Assembly (NCBI RefSeq): GCF_029873635.1
Contig: NC_080419.1
Coordinates: 73,272,597-73,336,596 of the forward strand
Source: Malania oleifera
Lineage: Eukaryota > Streptophyta > Magnoliopsida > Santalales > Ximeniaceae
Length of the DNA stretch: 64,000 bases
Reading direction: 5' to 3'
Shown here: piece by piece, positions 1-13,078 of the stretch
Position numbering within the stretch: the first letter of the stretch is position 1
How the letters are laid out: each line of letters opens with the position of its first letter
Notes under the pieces: generated by a model
The model's database searches: none
What the model was told of the DNA's origin: nothing
Seen by the model: the letters and a program-made list of their open reading frames with translations, nothing else
Made by a program: the position numbers and the translations under genes

Positions 1-3000
1 CCCTATTTCACAATGCATATCCTTTTTTCCAAATATTAATCCTTGTTGTTTTGTTTTAGACAAGTATTGAAAAATTCGTTTCAAAGCATGCCAATGTGGT
101 TTTCCAAGTTTGCTCATAAATCTACTCACTTGACTTACAACATAAGATAGATCAGGTCTAGAACATATCATAGCATACATTACACTACCAACCATACTAG
201 CATAAGGTATTCTATTCATAAATAGTGACTCATTTTCAGTTTCAGGACACTGTTTTCTAGACAATTTAACATGCTATCAATAGGAATAGAAGTAGATTTA
301 ACATGACTCATTCCAAATCTTTTCAACACCTTTGAAATATAAGACTATTAAGACAAATAAAGAAGCCTTTTATTCCTTTCTCTAGTTTCCATACCAAGTA
401 TTCTTTTAACAGGCCCTAAGTCTTTCATTTCAAATTCAGATTTAAGCATGCACTTAACTTGATTTAACATATCAAAGTCTCCACAAGCAACCATCATGTC
501 ATCAACATATAATAGCAAATATATATGACATTTATCACATGATTTATAATAACACAACCATCATAATTGCTTCTACATAAATAATTTTGAATCATTTAAG
601 AATCAAATCATTTATACAATTATCTAGGTGATTGTTTTAGCCTATATAAAGATTTTTTTAATAAACATACATGATTTTTATTCATTTCTATATCAAAACC
701 CTCAGGAGGTTGCATATAAACTGTTTCTTCTAAAGTACCATGTAAGAAAGCAGTTTTAACATCAAGTTATTCCAAATGCAAGTCATGTACAGCAACAAAA
801 GATAATAGAATTCTAATTAAACTATGCCTCACAACAGGGGAAGATATTTCATTATACTCTACCCCTTCCCTTTGTGTAAATCCCTTAGCCACTAACCTAA
901 CTTTATACCCAGGTGGTTCAACTCTAGGGATTCCCTCTTTCCTCTTAAAGATCCACTTGGATCTTATGAGTTTCTGTTTTTTTTTATCTAGGTACCATCA
1001 CCGATGTCTTATTCTTGTTTAGAGACTTCATTTCTTCTTACATTGCAAGAATCCATTTTTTAGCCTCTTTACTATCCATGACCTCTCTAAAAGTCCTAGG
1101 CTAGGCTCCACCTCAATTTCTATTTCAGCAACAGAAAGAACAAAAGTTGTCATATCAGTTTCCCCATACCTTTGAGGAGGTTTTATGACCCTCCTCTCCC
1201 TATCCTGTGCTAGAAGGTAGGTTATACTTAATTCAGAAGTTTCTGGTTTTGAGTTTTCCTCCTCAAAATCTGTAGCATCTGCTTCTAAATGGCTATGAGA
1301 AGTGGAGGGTTGCTCCACCTCAAGCTGTAGGTCACTAGTATCAGAGTGCCTAACACTTTCATCTGAATTTTCTAGTTTTCCCCCCATTTTAGTTTCATTA
1401 AAAACTACATCCCTACTAATAATATATTTTTGTTTTCTAGGTTCTATAACCCAAACCTTATAGCCTTTAACCCCCTCAGGGTATCCCACAACAATGCATT
1501 TAATAGCCCTAGGCTCTAATTTATCAGTTCTAATGTGGGCATAGGCTACGCACCCAAAAATTTTTAAAACCTAATAATTAGCAGGCTTACCCGACCAAAT
1601 TTATTAAGAGGTTTTAAAATTTAGAGCTGAGGAAGGACACCTATTAATAAGGTATACAGCAATGGTCACAGTCTCTGCCCAAAAGGTCTTGGGCAAACTT
1701 GAAGTGGCTAACATGCATCTTACCCTTTCCAGAATAGTCCTACTCATCCTTTCAGCTAGTCCATTTTGTTGGGGAGTATCCCTAATAGTCCTATGTATAG
1801 CAATGCCCTTAGCTCTATAAAATTCAAAAAATTCATTTGACAAGTATTCTAATCCATTACCTGTTCTCAGTGTTTTAACTTTTCTGCCAACTTGAGTTTC
1901 AACTAAGGTTTTCCATTCTTTAAACTTTTAAAAAGTATCACTTTTATGTTTTAGAATATAAACCCATACTTTCCTAGAAAAGTCATCTATAATTGACAGA
2001 AAATACCTATAACCACCATGAGAACTAACCGTAACAGGCCCCCACAAGTCTGAATGTATATAATCAAGAGTCTATTTCGTGGTATGAGTGGACTTCTTAA
2101 AACTAACCCTAGTAGACTTACCCAAGACACACTCCTCATATAATGACAATTCCTCAAGTTTCCTATCCCCAAGCAGCCCCTGTTTCTCTAGCTTCTTTAG
2201 GCCCTGTTGGCTAACATGCCCTAGCCTCTTATGCCACAAAGAAACCTAATTTTCTACCCTGTGATTGATAGGTGAAGCCTCACCAATCACTGTCTTTCCT
2301 ACCAAAGTGTACAACCCATTCTTTAGCACCCCTTTCATCACTACCAGTGAACCCCTACATACCCTTATGCTACCTTCTTTAGACTTAAACGTGCATCCTG
2401 TCTTATCTAAGCTACCAAGAGAAATCAAGTTTCTCTGCAACAGAGGTATGTACCTCACATCTCTTAGTACTCTTTCAATCCCATCATGCATTAGAAGCCT
2501 CACAGTCCCAATACCATGTATTTTACATGACTTATTGTTTCCTAGGACAACATGACCTTCTTCTAAGCATGTAAAGGACTCAAACTAGTTTTTCAATGGA
2601 TATATGTGGAAGGAACATCCTGAATCTAATATCCATTCTTTTCTCGAATCTTTCTCAGAGACATTCAACACTTCTGCACTATCATACCTATCTAAAACTA
2701 CAGCTATCTTACCCTTTGATTCAGAGGTGGTGGCATTGGCAACCTTTTTCCTTTCAGGGTAGTCCCTTTTAAAATGTCATTCCTTATGACAGGCAAAACA
2801 CTTTAGTGCTTTGCTTTTAGACTTTGATCTAAACCTCTTGCCTTTTCCTTTCTTGTCCCTCTTTTCAAACCTACCTCTCACATTTAACCCTTCCCCTGAC
2901 CCTGATTTAGACTCAAACTTAGTGTGCAATTCCCTAAAGTGCAAAACGGCTTGCACATCTTCTAAAGTCAACCTCTCTCTCTCTCCCATACATCATAGTT

Positions 3001-3508
3001 TCTTTAATATTTTCATATGTGGAATAAAGAAAACTCAATAAAAAATTGTCTGGTCTTATTCATCTATACTAATATCAATATTAGCAAGATCCAAAAGAAT
3101 TTTATTAAATTCATCTAAATGTTCATCAATAGATGTTCCATGGGTCATTCTAAAGGTGTAGAGTCTAGTCTTCTTATGGAGTCTATTTGCTAGGGATTTT
3201 GTCATGTACAAACTCTCTAGTTTTGACCAAACTCTAGTTGTCGTATCCTCATTGGCAACTTCCCTAAGCATTTAGTCTCTTAAGGACAAGATAGTGACAC
3301 TATGTGCCTTTAGGAGGATTTCGGGCTTCACTTTGTCGGCGGAGGGAAAACTTGGTTTCCCCTCTTGTGAAGTGGAAGCCCCCTTCTTTTCTCCAAGAAG
3401 AGCCTCCTCAAGCCCCTGCTATACTAAGATGGCACACATCTTAATCCTCCATAAACCAAAATCATTCTTTCCGGTGAATTTTTCAATTTCAAACCTAGCG
3501 GTCCCCAT
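1..3508 (-). pseudogene. Copia-1 gag-pol polyprotein, degraded and partial
   Basis: One ancestral gag-pol frame now broken into pieces. The gag start codon is at 3508-3506, 11 bp downstream of the primer site. A UBN2-type gag segment lies at 3056-3271 and a CCHC zinc-knuckle start (CFACHKE) near 2780. The protease DSG motif is around 2600-2620. The GAG-pre-integrase segment is at 2246-2503, and integrase pieces lie near 1604-2172, including the QQNGLAERM motif at 1604-1843. Reverse transcriptase with the YVDDM catalytic motif is at 348-557. Several stops and frame changes separate these blocks, so no functional polyprotein can be made. Confidence 0.9.
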
Positions 3509-3518
3509 CACATAACCA

Positions 3519-3531
3519 GGCTCTGATACCA
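3519..3531 (-). other. Copia-1 primer binding site
   Basis: The minus strand reads TGGTATCAGAGCC. This is the complement of the 3' end of plant initiator methionine tRNA, used to prime reverse transcription. It sits 2 bp inside the LTR end. Confidence 0.9.
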
Positions 3532-3533
3532 CT

Positions 3534-4435
3534 TGTTGTGTGTATAAGCTGATTGCTAATTCTAATTTTCAGATTTTAACCAATTATAAACAAACCACAA
3601 TAATAATCTAATTTTATCTAAGCATCAACCACAATCACACCTAAACAAAAACCTATTTATTCCAACGTGCGTGTGTGCCAAGCCTGATCAAGAAAAATCT
3701 TTTATTCACCAATCCAATATTCAACAAAGCAACAATAAATTTTAAAAAATATAAACATGTCAAAATCACACAACCACAAGAACACATTTACATGGTTCTG
3801 CCCAAAAATTGGCCTACATCCACGACAGGAACTCACCTTCGTAGACACTATTTTAAATCGATGGAAATAAGTATACATACATAGATTTACCCTTTCTTGG
3901 CTTACCAATCTCCTCTGGAAATCAGTTCAAGAACAACCCAAGAAAGCCTCTCTTCGCACCTGCGAAGAACCCTAGGCTTCTTCCTATTTTCCTCCCCAAT
4001 TTCCCTAAAAGAAACCCTCCTAAGAAATAGATCTGTGCATTACCTTCCCTTACCCTTACGTGGACCTTTGCTGGAGGCTGGAGATCCCCAATGCTGCACC
4101 CACCTCCTGCCGTCTCCCTTTCACGTGCGCTACGGCTGAAAGGCTCTCTCAGCGGGTGATGGCTTCCTCGGGTTGTAGGTCTCCCTCGTGCACAAAAGAC
4201 TCTCACGCTCGAGTGAAGCAGAAGATTCTCGCGGCTGCTCTCTGAATCCGCCAAACAGAAGGTAAAAAGAACCCCTGCCCTTGTTGTGGTTTTTTTTTTT
4301 TTTTTCACAATACATTACAAATAAAATTACATTATTGCCCCTCCACTAACAAAAGTAGAAAACACAGCTGCTGGATCTCTCCAACGAAATGGATGACCTG
4401 GATTTTCTTCTTTCTCCAAGTTTGACACTCCAACA
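3534..4435 (-). repeat. Copia-1 5' LTR (902 bp)
   Basis: The LTR is bounded by short inverted termini: tgttg at 3534 and caaca ending at 4435. It abuts the primer site through a ct spacer. It contains a T-run (minus-strand poly-A) at 4291-4305 and the motif tacatggttctgcc followed by cctacatccacg near 3790-3822, which resembles motifs in the other LTR families of this window. The opposite LTR is outside the window, so divergence cannot be judged. Confidence 0.85.
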
Positions 4436-6344
4436 TTACTAAATAGGAATTTTTTTTATTTATTTTTTTTTTGCTGAGAATTTTTGTTAAGAATACTAAT
4501 TAAAGATGCAATTACAGCCAAGTACTAAAGAAAATATAAAACATTTAAAAATCATATATAAGACAATATCAAACGGAGAATCAACAAAATCTAGTGAGTT
4601 TGCAAAATCGATACACTAAAATTGAATAAAACGAATAGTCACATGATCAAATGAATTTTAGACAAAATAAAGAACAAATTTGAATAGAAAATTAAAGAAA
4701 AATACGGTCAAACCAAACAACAACTAACACATTTAATTTTATATACCTACCTTATAATTAAATACTTTATTTAAAATGAAAGGTCATCTAAAGGTATTCA
4801 CCTTATGTGGAACACAAATCATGACACAATCCGATGTAGGATAGAAAGGTTTCCAAGCAAATTCCAGTTTTACAGTGCACCAATAAAATGAACAAAGTTA
4901 CTTTAATTCGACATAGTTTACAATGTTTGAATGGAATACATTGAGGGTGTAGTAGAATGGAAAATAATATGACGAATTTGTAAAAATACAAATACTAATT
5001 CGAGTCTACTCCATTTTATTCTTGCAGTAAATGAATTAATGTTTCTCCATGGGATAAATTAAAATAACTTTTCATAATGAAAGAATAATACATACAATAT
5101 ATATATATATATTAAAACCCTAAGGTCGAAACAACATGAATTGCATGCCAAGAAAGAAGAAAAATTTTGAAAAAAAATTAATTTGAGGGAATCAAAAATT
5201 TAGTTTGCCTAACAATTCTTATTTTTGGGACTCTTGTTACTGATCAAAGGCCAAATTAGATTACAGTTGACGGTCATGATTTTCTTGTTCCAATGAAAAT
5301 GTTAAAGTGTAATTACCAAACACGACTTCTTCTTCTTCTTCTTGGTGAAATAATTATCGATCTTTTCTAGATATGTGCTTTATATTGTTTTTAAATCAAA
5401 ATCAAGCCAACGAAATTTAATTTTTTTATATATTTAAAATTTTATTTGAGCCCTATTTAGGTAAGTATTTTATTTGAGAAAAGAAAAATTTATATTTCTT
5501 TATATGTTCTTTCTGTATTAGACATTATTAAATTTGAAAGGTTATTCAGTTATGATTAAAATTATAAAGACCAACTATTAATTACATGTAAAATTAAATC
5601 TTTGTTCAAAGATTTATAAACATGGAAAAAAAAAAAAAGAAGCTGTTTTTTCATCATGTTTTTTCCTAATATTTTTCAAATTTTAAATGGAATTTTGATC
5701 TTATTAATTTATAATAGAAATATTTATTGGAGTAGTAGGAGAAGTATTTCAAGTGAAGAACTGAAAAAACTATGAGCAAGCAAAACATGTGATATATGAA
5801 AGTACATGTACATGAAATTATATATGTACAATTACTTACGAAAAAAAATGATTACTGAATAATTAAATGTTACCAAACGCAGCCCAATGGAACGTAGTTT
5901 TTGACTATTTGTGTAATACAAAGGAAAATCATATATTAGTATGTTCTTTTTGGCTAATTTGAAGGATATATACAATAATAAGATATTTTGCTTAATCAAG
6001 GTAAGTTTAGTAGTATAATAATTATAATTAATTAATGAATTGTGTCTAATAAATGTTAATTATTATATGTTTATTTTAACTTTTCCTTTCTAATTCCCAT
6101 CTTACTATTTTGCAGTTCAATTTAATGGACTTGACCAAAAAAAAAAAAAAATCTTGTCAATTGTTCACATAATAGAATAGTGTGGGAGCAATATACAGGT
6201 TATATAAGAATGTTATATAAAAATAAAAATATTTTTTGTCCCATTGCATGGGAATTTAGTTTTGTGCCGCCAACCACTTCAAATAGTTTGCACAAAAAAA
6301 ATATATCGATGAGAAAGCTTTTGAAATAATTGCTTATAATTTAG

Positions 6345-6500
6345 ATATTGAGGATGTCTTTAGAGTACGGATTTCAGGTATTAAATTTAGACCCATGTGA
6401 GTTTAGACAAAATTTATTATATTTTAAGATATATTTTTTAAAAAATTCACATAAACTCAAATTTAAGGTCTTAATTTTAAGATCCAAAATTTTGGTAAAA
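6345..6500. repeat. Degenerate foldback MITE-like segment
   Basis: The left arm (ggatttcaggtattaaattt near 6369) is approximately the inverse complement of the right arm (ctcaaatttaaggtcttaat near 6456), with further pairing of gtgagttt with the aactcac side. The arms resemble those of the cleaner foldback at 56023-56166. No target duplication could be fixed. Confidence 0.4.
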
Positions 6501-6801
6501 GGAAAATGGTTTAACACGGTTGTAAAAGTAAAATAAAGTATGCATACTTTTATTGCAAGTGCTTACTTGGAAAAATGCATTTGTTCAACATCAAAAAGAT
6601 CTTTAATTTATGAATATGGACAAGAACCAATTAATCGTAGTAAATATATTTCTGTAAAAATCTTCTAAAATTTGATAACATTTATGGAGATTCAAGCTTT
6701 TCTTGGGCTGTAATGGCTTAAAGTAGAAATGTTTGCACACTATGATGACAAATAGGAAATTGCATAGCTAAATATGGTATGCAGTAATTAGGGAAGTTCA
6801 C

Positions 6802-6832
<31 letters not shown>
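6802..6832. repeat. (AAT)n microsatellite
   Basis: About ten uninterrupted AAT/ATA units. Confidence 0.95.
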
Positions 6833-6848
6833 TGACTTCAAATCTGGC

Positions 6849-7077
6849 TCTATATAAACCCCAAGAAATTCAAAGTTCGTGCTCATCTGCAATTTCTTTT
6901 AGGGAGGGAAAGTAAAAAAAATATATATATATGATTTTCACTGTGGTCTTGAAGTTTTTAGCATCGATGGTGGATGGTTTGCTTGTTTTAGGAGATTTCA
7001 ATTGTAAAGATTTTTGCTTGAAGTTAAAGAATGAGGAGAAGGTCTTTGCTTTTGGCAAGTCACCGAAACTCAACTAG
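6849..7077 (+). other. TATA-like box followed by a 48-codon frame
   Basis: The sequence ctatataaacc at 6850-6860 looks like a core promoter. About 80 bp downstream an ATG (6931) opens a 48-codon frame ending at 7077, with a hydrophobic N-terminus (MIFTVVLKFLASMVDGLLVL). I recognise no family. A chance frame in AT-rich DNA is at least as likely as a small secreted peptide gene. Confidence 0.15.
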
Positions 7078-7104
7078 AATGTTCGAAAAATCTCATATTA
7101 AATA

Positions 7105-7200
7105 AGTGCGAAATTGGGTCTTGGTGACCCCGAGGTCCCAAGTTCAATTATCACTTGTGGTTTGCCAGGTGAATTACCAAGCATGTATCAATGGACGGTT
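7105..7200 (+). repeat. Possible SINE-like fragment
   Basis: A ggtcccaagttcaat box (7133-7147) resembles a tRNA-type B box (GGTTCRANNCC), and a weak A-box-like stretch lies about 25 bp upstream. No poly-A tail or target duplication was found, so the call is weak. Confidence 0.2.
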
Positions 7201-8108
7201 GCCAATGTTTTCACCACCGCCTCTCTCAAAATTTGGTGCCGCATGGATGGATTCGAAGGGCAAGCCCTGGTAGAAGTTTGGGTCATCCAAAAAGCATAAG
7301 TATTGTATTTTGTATTTTTTTTCTTTTCCTTGGAATCATAGATTTCAGGTGTTGAATTTAGATTTGTATGCATTTGAATAAAAATCAATACAATATTACA
7401 TTACATCTTATTTAAATATGTACAAATTCAAATTGAAAATCTCTCCCAAACACACAGAAATAGGACTCATCTACTATTAAAATCATCTAGGTAAGGCATC
7501 TACAAACATATCAACAATTAAAAAGGAAAAGAACTATGAGTATAAATATATATTCTGATTTAGTATAATTCAAATTCAAAGGCTATCCAAATATTGGGTT
7601 TAGGTAAATGCATTTCAACAGGTATTATAATCATTACCATATTTGTTTTAGAGAAGTTCAGAATATAGTTTAAACTTATGTCAACAAAAATGTTTTAAGG
7701 TAAACTTAATTTTATAGCTTGGCCTGACCTCTGTCTTACCAATGCTTGGATAAACTAGCAGCGACGGTTGGAGATTTGATAGCAGGCCTGGCATTTTTTA
7801 CCAGTTCCAAATAAAGCAATTTAACATATGTCAGCCCAGCCCCTATCTGCAGCAGCTTGTTTGACACTCTGCAAAGAAACAGCTCAGTACTTAACAATTT
7901 AATTGGATATCAATAAAATAGCTGAGGGACTTGGAGCCACCACAACATTCACAAATGTCATTTACCAACCCAATCTTAAGATGAATACCAGAGAAGGCAT
8001 GGAGAAAGCAACCAATGAGAAAATTGGTTCACTGTCAAAAATCAAAATTATCTTAATTCTACCACACAATAAACATAAAATTTATGTATATCAACCCAAG
8101 ATTAGCAT

Positions 8109-8520
8109 TGTTGACGTGCAGTGATTTTAATTTTCCGATCAACAAAATAAATAGCACAAAGAACATTTATAGAAAAAATATTGATGAGAGATTTTACGTG
8201 GTTCGGTAAGATTACATACGTCCACGGAGCGTACACCTAGAGAAAAATCCACTATGAAACGATAGCAGTACAAGATCTGATCAGACTCTCCCCGATCCGA
8301 GATCCCCTGTATACCCCTTCACCTGTCAAACCAGTGAAGAAAAAATCTTCCTAAAGAGAAAGCCCCCTTTAGCTCTCGCACAAAATGACAAGCAATACTC
8401 TCTTTTTCCCATGACTTACAAACATACATATGACACCACACAACCGTTGAATTTAGAGACGATCCAACAGTTGTGATAAAAGCCACAATAAATAAATAAA
8501 TAAAAACGTATTTTTTAACA
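8109..8520 (-). repeat. Copia-2 3' LTR (412 bp)
   Basis: Runs from tgttgacg to tttaaca and matches the LTR at 13079-13457 along its length. It keeps about 33 bp (near 8355-8392) that the other LTR lacks. It carries tacgtggttcgg followed by catacgtccacg (8195-8227), a motif echoed in other LTR families here. Confidence 0.95.
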
Positions 8521-8537
8521 ATCTCCACTTTGGCTTT
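8521..8537 (-). other. Copia-2 polypurine tract
   Basis: On the minus strand this is AAAGCCAAAGTGGAGAT, directly abutting the 3' LTR. This is the purine-rich plus-strand primer typical of plant copia elements. Confidence 0.85.
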
Positions 8538-8827
8538 TAATCACACAACATTCCATCCCCACGCTCTGGGATGCTCTGTCAACAACCAACAAGAGACTAC
8601 ATTAATTAAGTCCAGACAGCGCTTGAACTTAGCTAATGTAACAAGCTTCGTGAACATATCTACACCATTTCCATCTATGTGGATCTTTAATAACTGGAAC
8701 TTACACTTTCAACCCAACCTCTAACTACATGGTATCGCATGTCAATATGCTTCGTGCGAGAGTGGTAGACCTAATTCCTTGCCAAGTGGATCGCACTCTG
8801 ACTATCATAGAATACGTGTAACCTATC

Positions 8828-11800
8828 CTACATAACACCAAGTTCCTGAATCAATCCAGTTAACCACAAAGCCTCCTTACCTGCCTCTGCCAAAGCTATG
8901 TATTCAGCTTCTGGAGTTGACAAAGCTGTAGTAGGTTGCAACATAGCCTTCCAACTAATGGAACCACCAGCCATGGTAAAAATGAAGCCAGAAGTAGACC
9001 TCCTCTTATCCAAATCACCTGTATAATCGCAGTCCACATAACCCTAAACATTACAATCATCAATACTTTCAAACAAGATACCATAATCAGAAGTGCCACG
9101 CAAATATTTGAAAATCCATTTCACCACATTCCAATGCATTCTACCTGGATTAACCATATATTTGCTTACCAAAATAATTGCATATGACAAGTCTGGTATA
9201 CTACATACCATAGCATACATCAAACTCCCTACTGTACTGGCATAAGGCACACTAGCCATATCCAACTTATCCTCATCAGTAGAAAGAGATAGTTTAGCAG
9301 ACAACTGAAAATGAGCACCTAGAGGTATACTTACTGGTTTAGCCTTATCCATATTAAACCTTTCCAACACCTTCTCAATATACTTACCCTATGACAACCA
9401 CAACCTTTTTTGTTGTCTGTCCCTCTTGATTTTCATGCCAATGATCTTTTCAGCTGCACCAAAATCTTTCATCTCAAACTCATCTTGTAACCTGGCTTTC
9501 AACACATTCAACTCATCAATACTGTTAGAGGAAATCAACATGTCATCCACATATAGCATAAGGATCACATATACACCACTGTTAAGCAATCTGAAGTAAA
9601 CACAACTGTCATAACTTCTTTTAACATACCCAATCCTCAACATATAAGAATCAAACCTATTATACCATTGCCTAGGGGATTGCTTTAAACCATAAAGAGA
9701 CCTATTCAACTTACATACCAGGCATTCTTTACCTTGTTCCACAAACCCCTTCGGTTGCTCCATAAAGATATCTTCCTCCAACTCACTATGAAGGAAAACT
9801 ATCTTTACATCCATCTGTTCCAGATCTAAATCATGCATGACAACCAATGCTAATAAGGGTCTAATAGAAGCATGCTTAACAACAGGAGAAAAGATTTCAT
9901 TATAATCTATACCTTCCTCCTATTTGTATCCTTTTCCTGTCCTTAGGCTTCTGAACCAACACCCAAGTGTTATTCTTATGAAGAGACTCCATCTCCTCAA
10001 GCATGGTTCCAAGCCAACTATCTCATTCAGAACTCTAAACTGCTTCCTGAAAATCAGAAGGATCTCCATTACTAGCAATCAGAGCAAATGCAACTAAGTC
10101 CTCAAACTCATACCTGACTGGAGGCTTAACATTCCTCCTTTCTCTACCAATGGTTAGCCCTATAGGCTCATGTCTATCACCTGTCTAAGGAATTTCTTGA
10201 GGAACTGTAACCTGTCTCGCTGTATCCTATGCAACATAATCAACAATAGTAATCTGAGTATTACCCATACCTGAATTCTGAATATTGTCTAGCTCCACCA
10301 AAATAAGTACTCCCGCTGAATTAGACTCCACCTTCTTATCAGCATTCTCCTTCAACATAGCTTATTCATCGAAGACCACATCCCTACTAATGACCACCTT
10401 TCGTACCATAAGGTCCACAACTAGTATCCCTTCACTCCATCTTGGAAACCAAGAAATACGCACGGTTTGGGCTTAGAGTGCAACTTTGATTTTCTTATTC
10501 CTGCACACGCATATACGATGGAAAACCAAATATTCTCAACACAGAGTAATCTACTGGCTTATCTGTCCATACCTCCTCAGGAATCTTTGCGTCAATAGTT
10601 GCAGAAGGAGACCTGTTTACTAGGTAGCATGCTATACTCATTACTTCTACCCAGAATGACTTAAGAAGATTAGCCTGAATCCTCAAACATCTTGCCCTCT
10701 CTAGTAATGTTCTGCTCATCCTTTCAGTCACCCCATTCTGCTATGGCCCATGTGAAACTATATAGTGCCTAGTGATCCCTTCTTCTTTATAGAAGTCAAT
10801 TAACTGGTTGTTTTTGCACTTCAGTCCATTGTTAGATCTCAGAAACTTCACCTGTTTCCTTGTTTGTTTCTCTACCTGAGTTTTCCATTTTTTGAACTTA
10901 CTGAATACCTCACTCCTGTGCTTCAGAAAATACACCCAAACTTTCCTGGAAAAGTCATCAATAAATGAGACAAAATAAATAGCACCACTGTGAGACTGTA
11001 CTTGTACTGTACCCCATACATCTGAATGAATGTACTCCAACACCTCCTTGCTCGTATGCTTTCCTATTCTGAAACTCACCCAGCATTGTTTACATAGTAT
11101 TTATAGAACTTAAGATCCTACAAACCACCCTCACTCACGTGACCCAACCTCATATGCCATAGAGTAGTATCATCTGTATTTGTATCTGAAGAGGTACTAG
11201 TTGCAGCTCTGCCTATCACTGTGCTACCCACCAAAGTGTATAAATTGTACACTCAGATGACCCTTCATTACTACTAGTGAACCTCCAGCCACTTTTAGCA
11301 CACCATCCCTAACTGAAAAAGAGAAACCATTATTGTCCAAAGAGCCCCAAGGAAATCAAATTGCTTTTCAGATCTAGAACATGCCTCACATCCCTGATGG
11401 TTCTAACCACACAATTAAACATCCTAATTCTGACCGTTCCAATACCAAGAATACCACAGGGAGCATCATTACCCATCAACACCATCCCTCCAGAGATTGG
11501 TTCATAAGAGTCAAACCAGTCCCTGTGTGGACACATATGATATGGGCATGCCGAATCCAAAGTCTAGGTATCGGCTAAGTAACTGGAAGTTGTAGTAACA
11601 GCCAAAAGATCCCCATAAAAAACTGACGAACTGCTCTTGACTACAGTAGCTTGCTCAGTCTTCTTCTTGTTCTTTTCCTCTAAATCTCTTTTCCTCCTTA
11701 GACAATCCTTTTTCATATGCCCTTCTTTCCCACAATAAAAACAACCACTCCTCCAGTTCCCATTCTTATGCCTACACTTGGATAAATATTTCCCTCTATT

Positions 11801-12457
11801 CCAATTACCCCTGCTAGAACTCTTGCCCCGCCATTGGCTAGACTCACCCTTAGCCACCAACCCTTCTCCATGTCCTGAATAATCTGGTTTATGAAAATTC
11901 TCACTCTCCAGAATGATAGTAGTCACCTCATTAACTGTAAGAGTCTCCTTACCTAGCAGTAGTGTGGTTTTCAAAGTATCAAGTGAATTGGGAAGCGAAT
12001 ACAACATAATCAGTGTTTTATCTTCCTCCTCAATTTTACCTCAATACTCAGCAACTGCATGATTATTTTATTGAAATAATTGAGGTGGTATCTAACTTCT
12101 GTGCCCTCAGTCATCCTTAACTAATACAACTATTTCTCCAAATACAATCTATTAACTAAGGACTTGGACATATAAATATTCTCCAATTTTTTTCCAAAGC
12201 TCGGCTGGTGATGTTTCATTCAACACATTGTATTTAATTTCTAGAACTAAACTTAAGCGAATGGTACTTACCTCTTTCATTTCCAGCTCCTCCCACTGAT
12301 CATCTAACATGGTCTCTGGCTTCTTGTCTTTCCCATACAGTGCCTTAATCAGTCCCTATTGGACCAATACATCCTTCATAGTGCTCTGCCACAAATTGAA
12401 TTTATTTTTTCCAGTAAAGGGCTCCACCTCGAACTTGGCCGTCGAAGTACTCGCCAT
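8828..12457 (-). pseudogene. Copia-2 gag-pol polyprotein, broken
   Basis: The start codon is at 12457-12455. Gag with a complete CCHC knuckle (CFYCGKEGHMKKDC) lies within 11564-12007. The protease region at 11330-11560 has DSA where the usual motif is DSG. Integrase core pieces are at 10741-11079 and 10495-10731. Reverse transcriptase at 9389-9847 has an intact YVDDM. The end of RT and RNase H are at 8828-9370 (STPEAEYIALAEAGKEALWL). Stops between blocks, for example after VLVQ in gag, prevent translation of a full polyprotein. Confidence 0.92.
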
Positions 12458-12830
12458 TTAAAAAAAATTTTTCTTTCTTCCTTTTTTTCTTTCTCTCCTT
12501 TGACGTCCTATTAAGATGACGTCAACGCTCCACAAGGAGGATCCGCGCCTCGACCCGACCCGTTCCACTCAACCCGGATCCCTGATCCACTGCACATGCA
12601 ACCTGCACGTGTTCTAGCCGACCCGTATGCTAACCCGCGCCTTGACTCGACGGGTTCCCCTTGGATCTGACCTGCAACCTAGCCTCTTGACCCACGTGTC
12701 AACCCATTGCGTTCCATACCCGACCTGATTTTGAATTTGAGTCTATCACCCAATTCTGGCACTGTTCATTATGTTCTTCATCCACGAAAAAAAAAAATTT
12801 CACACCTTCAATTGAAAAATGATCCTCCTT

Positions 12831-12963
12831 CAATTGAAAAAATTTCGAAATTATTTTCCGACACCTGATCTGAATTCGCGTACCTTAATCCGATTTTTCA
12901 ATTGAAAAATTTCAGAATAATTTTTCGGCACCTGATCTAAATTCGTGTACCTTAATCCGATCT
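12831..12963. repeat. 68-bp tandem duplication in Copia-2 leader
   Basis: Two imperfect copies (12831-12898 and 12899-12963). Both start caattgaaaaa and contain acctgatct, aattcg, gtaccttaatccga. They lie between the primer site and gag. Confidence 0.85.
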
Positions 12964-13060
12964 GAACGAACCGCTCTGATCTTGAGCACTCCCGTAGAAA
13001 AACTATCCAACAAATTTCTTTCGATTTGATATGATCTATCAAATCTGCACCCAATTGAAA

Positions 13061-13076
13061 CCGTACTCTAATACCA
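13061..13076 (-). other. Copia-2 primer binding site
   Basis: The minus strand reads TGGTATTAGAGTACGG two bases inside the LTR. It resembles the initiator-Met tRNA complement with two changes (C to T, C to T). Confidence 0.8.
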
Positions 13077-13078
13077 CT

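Larger units (their letters stand above)
1..4435 (-). mobile_element. Copia-1: Ty1/copia LTR retrotransposon, left part outside window
   Basis: A copia-type element read on the minus strand. From right to left it shows one LTR (3534-4435), a 2-base spacer, an initiator-Met-tRNA primer site (3519-3531), gag, protease, integrase and reverse transcriptase. This gag-PR-IN-RT order is diagnostic of copia as opposed to gypsy. The window starts inside the RT/RNase H region, so the 3' LTR and the left target duplication are not visible. The 5 bp just outside the right end are ttact. Many in-frame stops make it a dead copy. Confidence 0.93.
4436..8108. other. AT-rich stretch without a recognisable gene
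   Basis: About 3.7 kb of AT-rich DNA between Copia-1 and Copia-2. Reading frames are short and none resembles a known protein. Visible items are two degenerate foldback MITE-like segments (6345-6500 and 7330-7470), an AAT microsatellite (6802-6832), a TATA-like stretch with a short frame behind it (6849-7077) and a weak SINE-like segment (7105-7200). Otherwise I see nothing. Confidence 0.6.

Noticed and set aside
3897-4315. Several 60-130-codon frames on both strands near 4000-4300
   Set aside because: They lie inside the Copia-1 LTR, which is GC-richer than its surroundings. They have no known domain and conflict with each other.
7114-7299. 61-codon plus-strand frame following the TATA-like sequence
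   Set aside because: No conserved domain, and the same DNA has a SINE-like box and an open antisense frame. Too weak for a gene call.
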